Part shown: piece after piece, positions 58,601-64,000 of the stretch
How the letters are laid out: every line of letters starts with the position of its first letter
Position numbering within the stretch: the first letter of the stretch is position 1
Assembly (NCBI GenBank): GCA_017437065.1
Contig: JAFSBX010000061.1
Span: 62,001-126,000 of the forward strand
Source: Lachnospiraceae bacterium
Lineage (GTDB): Bacteria; Bacillota; Clostridia; Lachnospirales; Lachnospiraceae
Direction: 5' to 3'
Length of the DNA: 64,000 nt
Notes under the pieces: model-generated
Told to the model about the DNA's origin: nothing
The model's input: only the letters and a program-made list of their open reading frames with translations
Databases searched by the model: none
Made by a program: the position numbers and the translations under genes

Positions 58601-58756
58601 CCACTTTGGTATCCCCAAAACTAAACACATCACAACGATTACAACACACAATACCCCTAATGTACTATAAATCTTTCCTGAATATTTTGCCCACTTACTC
58701 ATTCGTTTTTTCTCGCTATTTTCATTCTTTATTTTGTCTTTCAAATACAGGCTCAT
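52676..58756 (-). CDS. Giant surface protein with GLUG-like beta-helix and chitobiase-type repeats
   Basis: This 2026-residue protein is one of the longest in the locus. A basic N-region and helix at about 29-50 form a signal or anchor. Residues about 60-480 contain beta-helix-like repeats (GGIVGWIDSGVTITRC, GSIVGVVAGGDNNITSC). Later come about eight CHB_HEX_C-type modules (IYYTTDGSTPV and variants). The C-terminal domain is like that of the neighbour (EIGIPIPEGYENADVM). The end is a helix at about 1996-2017 and KRKRY, with no LPxTG-like motif. It is most likely held in the membrane by its C-terminus. It follows promoter P1 and an AGGAGG site. Confidence 0.75.
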   Translation of the reverse strand: MSLYLKDKIKNENSEKKRMSKWAKYSGKIYSTLGVLCVVIVVMCLVLGIPKWTQAAEVTNPTGWSDYPMADGVTDRNLGEWYFNQSSGSVAKLSDLTFVGTQIQDGEELPCAAIDTKEQLYAVLSGLRTTDVYDSDIKRSQRVIFLLTTDLSIDNRMSDNAILLEYYGDTYAGNVFSLDTFDGQGHSIEISSFESTWQHKDYYISRIETSGGGGNAGIQRPNIESVKYGSPIWHMGMMFGRVEDAVVRNLVINLDEGSVTIEQNMKMLDEGSYKPFLDLGIGVICGSASNTRFMDIEVNSKNGLKVSVENDGYSQTVYETKYQSGYVFAGMGGIVGWIDSGVTITRCATYMDIDVTNEGYIEDDDVNQQLRAISCGVGSIVGVVAGGDNNITSCLGNGEITGNDADIIYSTRDLFARGGIVGALKFSDAEVKLKDCVSTYAPSIGCMVKDTADGAEGDYGSYEINNCYAENLTKGKIGGLCIDDVGGPEQLRKNKYYRVHEDKEFTVTTGNLSTKKDKINEEDWGYSEVDNRHFLIHPYGSIDDPYIVDFGNLTIAEPKGEELKIEVSGDVLEWYSRSSGKTNEYTENAVAYLSITTDGTDPKQHFLQKAKHEGHTEDESPDNGDLTISSSVNYADTTKDITIKAVIKVVFNQGKKTEYNVWSPVWEKTYKPSNTYIIEPLLEVSKENESFVEFQETQSYPLGTTRLQLTARGEVQDMYYYFGKGPGLQLGSEDSDAAGTIKKETMMAQARYNGTFTLIEDMVKNNLSNQIYMYVLAYARIDEVEYYKLYEYDIVVFAKDELVLVSPDSGSKIPNGASVSFMVGNGEVNELPYDKMRVFVSKDKQKLSTLNGMSGVEIYGDKTGDGTKENPYYLLARVPVEGETGETFYIYIEPMVNMGTAPDGAVPYKERYGSFVQEYSYTIMEKAAGLEISPMTITTAQAGNPTSIPINEKVYMSSSGNSDIIVYNIEGENITPQMVRDDSTLNTLNAAQYTQVGKNAYYLSEESGQGSVLYVRNNNVWYAMDNAENLHIYQDGKLSFDVSYSGKTVLVSTMLFAYDYDYSDNVIYKYMVQEQNAVDAPIALLANGSSVTMNKVLNFHCGQNCVMYYTLDGKEPQITIDSTTGLITPQAGTYLYNAADGIAVTEEKGYSHGGSVIVKIMACPVQDTNATEMVYNNDLKSSEVVTFNYNIIEQNQVETPVAYPETTVDAVAEIVNGDRISLSCATSGAEIYYTTDGSTPVVKEENRYTNTIEVNGDYGGYFSVKAMAHKEGMKDSEVVTFLYKIADKETAGSVTAIPGTANKVIAGDKINLSVTISGAEIYYTTDGTTPEVVENSDGTYKLGESVLKYEPEKAIIVPEGTGYFIIHAIAVKEGMKNSEVAQFIYTYADTVGAPYGNPSAGTVVENTPVILQCAQKDAVIYYEIAYDGAKAPEPTTSSSVFSEQAPIVITRDTEIKAFAYYDRQASEIVTLKYVLAEKMEAPEASISSGAIVPSGTTISLPVESGKVYYTTDGSDPTDSSNAAVNIGTDVVITGKAGDMVIIKACTKESGATTSELVTFTYQISQYPGGVTTDTESGTTVASGTVVNLTTDVTGGTIYYTTGSGNPISAGNVGNSVVLSGKPGANVSVKAVAVAPNTTMNGSYAFFDYKLMEQLASPSASIKDGTSLTEKSSVVLKANQGKIYYTIDGREPTKADYEYTAPIVVTKNMTIKAIAIEEGYENSEVSSFSYAFAEQIEKITPSIPDGTVESGQVIKLSCNMPDVKIYYTTDGTEPVPGAEGVFLYEDSGISVYRSVNIKAIAVKSGMCNSELISLNYSVDEVPIEIEREKVAAEKEEAGLKPLDVTNLEARRLNGETNSNGHSVVIEDVISDTLVSGNNTAISNDAKLRAKEISVPYEAKKEIKNLLGKEYEVINNYDFALYENGSRVQPEGEVEIGIPIPEGYENADVMIVYINENNGVTVHNTRREGNYAYAKVSHFSSYAIAGAQLEDSSNREFDLILIMSVAAGAFVLMGIGMIIRTAVKRKRY

Positions 58757-58811
58757 ATTCTTCCTCCTGTTCTATTTTTCATCATAAAAGTATCCAATTC
58801 CTCAATTTATG

Positions 58812-58856
58812 ATTATAGCATCCTATCCTACTCCGGGAACTACTCTTTTGGGTAGT
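58812..58856 (-). promoter_or_regulatory. Promoter P1 with activator box, upstream of the 2026-residue surface protein
   Basis: On the minus strand ACTACCC-AAAA-GAGTAGT (58856-58839), an imperfect 7-4-7 inverted repeat, lies 21 bases upstream of TATAAT (58817-58812), with TG one base ahead (TGCTATAAT). The box touches the stop codon of the upstream ATPase gene. Spacing and half-sites match P2 at 52627-52671. The transcript would start about 50 bases ahead of the ATG at 58756. Confidence 0.72.
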
Positions 58857-60631
58857 CATGAAAAATCCGCATCATATTTTTCCATCAAAGCCCTCTGTTC
58901 AGGCTTCATACTTTTATTCAGTTTTTTGTATTCATTGGCAATGCCGCTGAGTATATGTTTCATACCAATATCGGAGTCTTCTACTGCTGCCTGAAATGCT
59001 GCCTGAAACGCTGCATTTTTTATTGTTGCACCGGACAATTCAAAATTTTCTGCCAATATGGCTGCATTTATATCTGCTGACAGCTCTGCCTGTGCCGGAA
59101 ATACTTTTTGCCATAGCTGTTCCCTGACGGATTCATCTGGCATAGGGAAATTAAGCATATAAGTAATTCTCCTACGAAACGCTTCATCAAAATTCTGCAA
59201 AAGATTGGTTGCCAGAATACATATGCCATCGCATTCCTCAATCCGTTGCAATAAATATGCCGTTTCTGCATTGGCGTATTTGTCCTGTGCATCATTTACC
59301 TCATTACGTTTTGCAAAAAGAGCATCTGCTTCATCAAACAAAAGAATTCCGTTTAATTGTTTTGCCTGCTCGAATACTTTCCCAATATTCTTCTGTGTCT
59401 CTCCTATATATTTACTGATAAGCTGTGACAAATCCACACGATATAAAGGCATGCCAAGTTCCCCTGCCACTGCCTGTGCTGCCATGGTTTTTCCCGTACC
59501 GGGTGCACCGTAGAAAAGCAAAGAAATTCCGTTTCCATAATTGTACTTATCAGCAAATCCCCATTCCTTCATGACCTTTTCACGTTTACCAAGCATGGCA
59601 CATACATTAGAAAGTTTACGATGATGTTCCACCGGGAGACATAAATCGTCCAGACACCTGTCTGTAGATAACTGACGGATACCAAACAATCCGGTTTCTT
59701 TCTCATCATAGTATTCCATAATCCGCTCTGCCGCTGATTCTGTAAGTACGCCTTTATCCACCGACTGTATCTGGGTTTCAAATTCGCAAAGCATATGCTT
59801 CACGGAAGGCATTGCATATGTTCCATCTGCTAATTTCTTCTGTATTTTTTCCGGTATGACAATTCCGCTGTTTTCCATGTAATCCTTTATACAGGCTTCC
59901 CTATCTGCTCTGTCAGTTGCCGGAACTGTGCGGAACAAACATTTTATCTTGCCTGACAATGCCTCCACTCCATTCCTGTTCTCCAATAGGATGAAAAAAC
60001 GAGACACTCTGTAAGATAACTGTTCCATATGTTTCACAAGTATATTAAAGTCTCCGCTCCATCCTCTGGCGTCCACACAAATCATTGCATCATATAAAAC
60101 CGCCGTAAGCAACATTTCCTGCCATTCCGGCTGCTCCCCATTCCATAACAGCAGTGGCATTCCCAAACGACACGCCGCCTGTTCAGCAAAAAATCCAGCA
60201 CCTTTCCTTCCATTTTCAACCAGTACATAGCAAATTTCGCTTTCTTCTCCAGACTCTTCATCACCGCTAAACACATTTATTATTTCTTCTACAAGCTCAC
60301 TTCCGCCAAAAATCTTTTTAAAAGAAGGAAATACCAGTTCCATTCCCGCCGGTAATGTTCCATTTTCCGTATCCGGCAGTTCTCCCGACATATATGCTGC
60401 CACCACCGGATAAAGATACACTTCCTGTTTCGTATGTCCAAATGCTAACGACAGATTTTTCATTCCAGTCTCTGTAACTGCCTCTATAGACACAGGCCCT
60501 TTCATCAACTTTTCAGCCAGAACAACTTCCTCCTCCGACATCTGAAGCAATCTGCACGCTTCTAAAAAATAGTTTCTTTCTCTTACCACATCCTGATATG
60601 CAACTTCCGTAATTACCCTCTTTTTTTCCAT
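58856..60631 (-). CDS. CIS-associated AAA+ ATPase (Afp15-like), third divergent copy
   Basis: The 591-residue ATPase has Walker A GAPGTGKT (375-382), Walker B ILLFDEAD (429-436) and the ATPase block DALFAKRNEVNDAQDKYANAETAYLLQRIEECDG, shared with the two ATPases at 19837-23988. Its N-terminal half is shorter and different, and has no usable P-loop. It lies at the opposite end of the locus, next to the regulator and an unknown protein, and overlaps the latter by one base. It may serve a separate step, such as handling the surface or membrane parts rather than cargo. Confidence 0.82.
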   Translation of the reverse strand: MEKKRVITEVAYQDVVRERNYFLEACRLLQMSEEEVVLAEKLMKGPVSIEAVTETGMKNLSLAFGHTKQEVYLYPVVAAYMSGELPDTENGTLPAGMELVFPSFKKIFGGSELVEEIINVFSGDEESGEESEICYVLVENGRKGAGFFAEQAACRLGMPLLLWNGEQPEWQEMLLTAVLYDAMICVDARGWSGDFNILVKHMEQLSYRVSRFFILLENRNGVEALSGKIKCLFRTVPATDRADREACIKDYMENSGIVIPEKIQKKLADGTYAMPSVKHMLCEFETQIQSVDKGVLTESAAERIMEYYDEKETGLFGIRQLSTDRCLDDLCLPVEHHRKLSNVCAMLGKREKVMKEWGFADKYNYGNGISLLFYGAPGTGKTMAAQAVAGELGMPLYRVDLSQLISKYIGETQKNIGKVFEQAKQLNGILLFDEADALFAKRNEVNDAQDKYANAETAYLLQRIEECDGICILATNLLQNFDEAFRRRITYMLNFPMPDESVREQLWQKVFPAQAELSADINAAILAENFELSGATIKNAAFQAAFQAAVEDSDIGMKHILSGIANEYKKLNKSMKPEQRALMEKYDADFS

Positions 60632-61494
60632 TATTTATCCTCTTTTTCCTTTTTATCAGCAGAATCACCCTCACCGCTTCCTGCATTTGAATCAATTGCT
60701 TCTATCTGCTCTCTTGCAGCTTTTAATCTCTGTACCCTGTAATATTCAAACATATCCTTCTTTTCTATATCAAACGCATAATTGATTTTTCTGACAAATC
60801 CTCTTTTTCCTGCATCTTTCCTATAAAGAATTGCCTGCAACAGACTGCTCTCTTCCGACAATTCCCTCATCTGTCGGTGAATGTGTGCGTTTTCTGCTCT
60901 TTTTCCCTGCAGGGCATTCTGTCGAACAGCTTCTTTTAGCCTTTTCATTTCTTCTCTTGTCTCCTGCAGCTGACTCTGTTCCTGTCTTCCATCGAGATAT
61001 GGCATGGTTTTCAATAACGCTTCCATATTCGTATTATCAAAATAAGGCTCCATTGACTTTGCAGACCATGGCTTATTCTCCGCCTTTTCCAACAAAACTG
61101 CAGCATTTTTCCACCTGCCGGAAACATATGCTCTGTTCTCGTTTCCTTTTTTTTGTTCCGCCTGTCTCTGATATTCTTTCATTGTTTTCTGATATCGGGT
61201 ATTTACCGTATCATAGAGGTTTGTCTTCATATTAGCAAAAACAAAACTTCTCTTTCTATTCGGATTATAACCCATCTGCACTTTTCCATATGCAGTCTCT
61301 AATTTTAACAAACGGTCACATTTAAAAATATGTCCATAATCTTTAAATTCATAATATCCTTCAATTCTCTTATGTTCTTTATATGAATTTAATGTTACAT
61401 GTACAGGTGTTGTCAGACGATAGTAAGTCTCTTTTAGTTTCTTCTTACCATTCTTATGCTCCTGTTTTGCTTTTAAACTGTCATATTCAGCCAT
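60631..61494 (-). CDS. Unknown soluble protein coupled to the third AAA+ ATPase
   Basis: The 287-residue protein has no family I recognise. The first 100 residues are mixed and strand-rich (YYRLTTPVHVTLNSYKEHK, EFKDYGHIFKCDRLLKLE). The remainder is charged and helical (QETREEMKRLKEAVRQNAL, REQIEAIDSN). The tail is acidic and basic in turns (GEGDSADKKEKEDK). There is no signal peptide or membrane helix. Its stop overlaps the ATPase start by one base, so the two are probably made in fixed ratio, as expected for an ATPase adaptor or substrate. Confidence 0.6.
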   Translation of the reverse strand: MAEYDSLKAKQEHKNGKKKLKETYYRLTTPVHVTLNSYKEHKRIEGYYEFKDYGHIFKCDRLLKLETAYGKVQMGYNPNRKRSFVFANMKTNLYDTVNTRYQKTMKEYQRQAEQKKGNENRAYVSGRWKNAAVLLEKAENKPWSAKSMEPYFDNTNMEALLKTMPYLDGRQEQSQLQETREEMKRLKEAVRQNALQGKRAENAHIHRQMRELSEESSLLQAILYRKDAGKRGFVRKINYAFDIEKKDMFEYYRVQRLKAAREQIEAIDSNAGSGEGDSADKKEKEDK

Positions 61495-61522
61495 AACTCT
61501 CTCCCCATCTTTCCAGCCTTAT

Positions 61523-63907
61523 CTATACTATTTCCAATTCTCTTGCTCTGGCAATTGCCTCACCTCGACTACCAACCTGTAACTTTTGATAAATCTTTTT
61601 CAAATGATACTTTACTGTATTTTCTGAAAGGAATAATTCTCCTGCAATGTCGGCATTTTTCTTTCCCCGACAAAGCATCTCGAGTACCTCCATCTCTTGT
61701 GTACTCAAACTTTCGTATTCTTTTTTCTGTGTCATAAATGCCGGATACAACAAAGCCATCTTTCTTGTGTCTTCAAGAACTTTTTTGTAATACTCCTGCT
61801 TAATTGTACTATCTTCGGAAGAATTTTTTTTAAGTTCTTCGTATTTTTTAAGTACCGGATACAACATGGCTCCTCTGTCTGCGTAGACCCTTACCACACC
61901 ATAGAATGATGTTTCTTCCAAAAGTTCCTTTAGCTGCAAACTCCATTCCTCATAATTCATACGATAGTTAATAACAATTTCTATAATACGCAAATGCCAT
62001 TCATCATATTTTCGATAATACCCTTTGGAATAATCTAACATACGATGAAGCAGAAGTAATGCACTTTCCATTCTTTCAGTTGCTATATACGCATATATTT
62101 TTGTAATATAACAATATCTGTTCATAGTTACAAACAAGTCATGCTCATCAACAGCCCTATACTCCAACCATTCTTTTACTTGTTCCAGTTCTCCTTGAAG
62201 CAGATATCCATATATTTGAAAAGCATCCATGTTCTTTTCCACAAAGGTACTTTCCATTTTTGACAGATTTTTTTCTACTCCTCTAAGAATGCTTTCTGCC
62301 TGTTCACGTTGATTTTTAACATACATAATCTTAGCCAAAAACATATTCGCCACAAAAAAAGTTTCACTTCCCGGTTCTGCCTGTCCTGCACCTTTAGCCA
62401 ATAACTTTGCTGCATCTCCTATCTTCCCTTTTTCATAAGCTATTTCTCCCAGCATAGTATCTGTGAAACCACCACAATTTTCCTCCAATAAAGACGGCAA
62501 TTTTCCAAAAATTTGTGCTATAACTTCCTCACCCTGATTCATATACAAACAAAAATCTCTACCACCATGAAGAAGACTTGGGGTATTTCCGCTAATATTA
62601 ATGTTATACCGTACATTTTTTCCGGCACCATTCAATTGTTCTAACTGTATAAACAATTTTTCCGGTTTCTGATACGGAAGTGTAAGTTGCAAATACCCAT
62701 AAACGTTTTTAAGTTGCTCATATTCCTCTGTATCTGTGGATATCTGACTAATATATTGTTCTAACAGACATACATATTCCTCAGACTTTTTCTTATTCCC
62801 ATATATTGCCTCCATCATAGCATACGCATGCAACAGAATCGGGTCATTCACAACATAACTTTCCGGCACCTGACGCATGTAAGGTTCCAGTTCCATATAT
62901 CCATGATAGATGGCATTTCCCGTACAGTATGAATGCATACACTTCACAACCGCCCCTATATCACCATTCAAATCCGCATATCGTATTGCTTCCATCCATT
63001 CTTCTTTTTTTACAAAATACTCATACGCATTTCTGTACAACTTACTCATTTCACCGGTTCCCAAATATGCAGTCTGCCGCTTTTGTAAAAACATTCTCAT
63101 AAAATCTTCTATTTCATATTCTTCTCCAAGATATCTAAGTATTCCAAATGAATTTGTCAATGTATCTAATATACGATAACTTTCCTTTTCATTGTATTCA
63201 AATACCTCCACCAAAAGTTCCTTATTAATTTTATGAAAAAATGCAAGTTTAAGGAGCATAATCTGATATTCATAAGGATATGATTTAAAACATGCCACTT
63301 CAAAATATTGGACACATTCTTCATAACACTTTCCTAAAAGCCTCTTGTTAATCATTCGTAATTCACCGAATATTCCAGTAGCAACCGCCATAAAAAGTAA
63401 CATACCATTGCATATTTCGTATAGTTTACTAACCAGTTTCCGATTCGCATTGTAATACAAACTACTGATTGCATCCAATTCTTTGGCGGTAAATTTTAAC
63501 TTTTCCTTATTATATAATGTAATTTGCGAGGTGAGTTTATATGGCAACAATTCAGCCGGAAGCGGTATTCTGCCCGCCAACACAAATCTACTTTCTGTAT
63601 CCGCTTCACGAATATAATCCATTAAGCGACTAAAATTTCCGGAAATCACCCAATCCCCTAAATTATCCACCAAATAAATTTTTCTTTCTTCTCTTTGTGC
63701 GTTATCATTGTTCAGGGTCGGCAATTCCATTTTTAGAATTTCAGAATTATGTACAAAAGTACACTGTTCCTTTCCAAAGTTTTCATGCAATTGTTCCAGA
63801 AGCACTGTTTTTCCCCATCCACACGGTGCTTCTATATATATAATTTTACTTTTTTTCAGTTCCTTACGTATCTCATCAATCAATTCATTACGCATTATCA
63901 TTTGCAT
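61523..63907 (-). CDS. MalT/LuxR-type (STAND) transcriptional activator
   Basis: The 794-residue protein has an N-terminal STAND-type ATPase with Walker A APCGWGKT (27-34) and Walker B-like IYLVDNLGDW (about 80). A long helical TPR-like middle region (about 290-690) and a C-terminal LuxR helix-turn-helix (about 730-790: LSTQEMEVLEMLCRGKKNADIAGELFLSENTVKYHLKKIYQKL) follow. Such MalT-like activators oligomerise on ATP and inducer binding. It is the first gene of the locus, 28 bases before the next. The paired boxes at 52654 and 58839 are its most plausible targets. The ribosome site is weak; the start could be ATG 63907 or one of the next two ATG codons. Confidence 0.88.
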   Translation of the reverse strand: MQMIMRNELIDEIRKELKKSKIIYIEAPCGWGKTVLLEQLHENFGKEQCTFVHNSEILKMELPTLNNDNAQREERKIYLVDNLGDWVISGNFSRLMDYIREADTESRFVLAGRIPLPAELLPYKLTSQITLYNKEKLKFTAKELDAISSLYYNANRKLVSKLYEICNGMLLFMAVATGIFGELRMINKRLLGKCYEECVQYFEVACFKSYPYEYQIMLLKLAFFHKINKELLVEVFEYNEKESYRILDTLTNSFGILRYLGEEYEIEDFMRMFLQKRQTAYLGTGEMSKLYRNAYEYFVKKEEWMEAIRYADLNGDIGAVVKCMHSYCTGNAIYHGYMELEPYMRQVPESYVVNDPILLHAYAMMEAIYGNKKKSEEYVCLLEQYISQISTDTEEYEQLKNVYGYLQLTLPYQKPEKLFIQLEQLNGAGKNVRYNINISGNTPSLLHGGRDFCLYMNQGEEVIAQIFGKLPSLLEENCGGFTDTMLGEIAYEKGKIGDAAKLLAKGAGQAEPGSETFFVANMFLAKIMYVKNQREQAESILRGVEKNLSKMESTFVEKNMDAFQIYGYLLQGELEQVKEWLEYRAVDEHDLFVTMNRYCYITKIYAYIATERMESALLLLHRMLDYSKGYYRKYDEWHLRIIEIVINYRMNYEEWSLQLKELLEETSFYGVVRVYADRGAMLYPVLKKYEELKKNSSEDSTIKQEYYKKVLEDTRKMALLYPAFMTQKKEYESLSTQEMEVLEMLCRGKKNADIAGELFLSENTVKYHLKKIYQKLQVGSRGEAIARARELEIV

Positions 63908-63951
63908 AACTACACACCCACTCCCGCTACAAACTACCCTTCAAATTCAAC

Positions 63952-63968
63952 TGTTAATAATTTTAACA
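63952..63968. promoter_or_regulatory. Palindrome TGTTAA-N5-TTAACA upstream of the regulator gene
   Basis: A perfect 6-bp inverted repeat with a 5-base AT-rich centre lies about 45 bases upstream of the regulator start. It includes TAAAAT on the minus strand, which could be a -10 element. A single ACTACCC half-site (plus strand, 63933-63939) lies between it and the gene. This may be the operator of the regulator's own promoter, but the window ends 32 bases further on, so the upstream context is not visible. Confidence 0.4.
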
Positions 63969-64000
63969 CATTTCCTTTCGCTCTAAAACCCTCATTCGGG

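Noticed and set aside
15961-63907. Prophage interpretation of the tail genes
   Set aside because: No terminase, portal, capsid, integrase, holin or lysin is seen, and a Pvc16-like cap and AAA+ ATPases are present, which mark a tail-only injection system.

Overview
The window looks like a low-to-moderate GC Gram-positive Clostridia chromosome, most likely Lachnospiraceae. The evidence is the block radC-mreBCD-PBP2-minCDE-rodA, an endonuclease-type MutL with the DQHA motif, a DUF4321 protein, strong AAGGAGG-type ribosome sites and frequent GTG/TTG starts. All genes I can support lie on the minus strand, so transcription runs from high to low coordinates. No intergenic gap exceeds about 170 bases, and I see no rRNA, tRNA, insertion sequence, integrase or CRISPR array.

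Region 1 (1-15793) is housekeeping: rodA (cut by the window edge), minE, minD, minC, a large class B PBP2, mreD, mreC, mreB, radC, a DUF4321 membrane protein, a PLP-dependent methionine gamma-lyase-like enzyme, miaA, mutL and mutS. It covers cell elongation, division-site placement, tRNA modification and mismatch repair. A three-part nested inverted repeat (8480-8558) lies in the leader of the DUF4321 gene.

Region 2 (15836-63907) is one long co-directional locus for a phage-tail-like contractile injection system (CIS) of the Afp/PVC/eCIS lineage. In transcription order it holds: a MalT/LuxR-type regulator; an unknown protein; an AAA+ ATPase; two giant membrane- or wall-anchored surface proteins with chitobiase-type repeats; an Ig-ended CIS accessory protein; a membrane pseudokinase; a four-TM HAMP protein with a degenerate cyclase domain; a membrane MORN protein; a Pvc16-like cap protein; a small beta protein; a PAAR-like tip; sheath; tube; a tail-assembly protein; DUF6760; a second tube protein; a coiled-coil ruler candidate; a CIS-tube adaptor; hub and spike as separate genes; gp25; two J-like baseplate proteins; a tail protein I; an unknown protein; two further AAA+ ATPases; and two paralogous PI3/4-kinase-like proteins. 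A terminator at 15836-15873 closes the locus just before mutS.

The main observations are these. (1) The two terminal proteins carry a Gly-rich loop, a Lys, an HVDRHxxN catalytic loop and an IDND metal motif, and are the best cargo/effector candidates. (2) DUF6760 has no ATG, GTG or TTG start. It is entered in the -1 frame right after an A AAT TTT slippery heptamer inside the 28-nt overlap with the tail-assembly gene, a layout like phage G/GT frameshifting. (3) The two giant surface genes share an 18-bp imperfect inverted repeat placed exactly 21 nt upstream of an extended -10 box, i.e. centred near -42.5 as expected for a LuxR-type activator, and such a regulator is encoded in the locus. (4) Several bitopic and polytopic membrane proteins and the lack of an obvious tail fibre suggest an envelope-linked machine rather than a freely released particle. 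The last point is inference.
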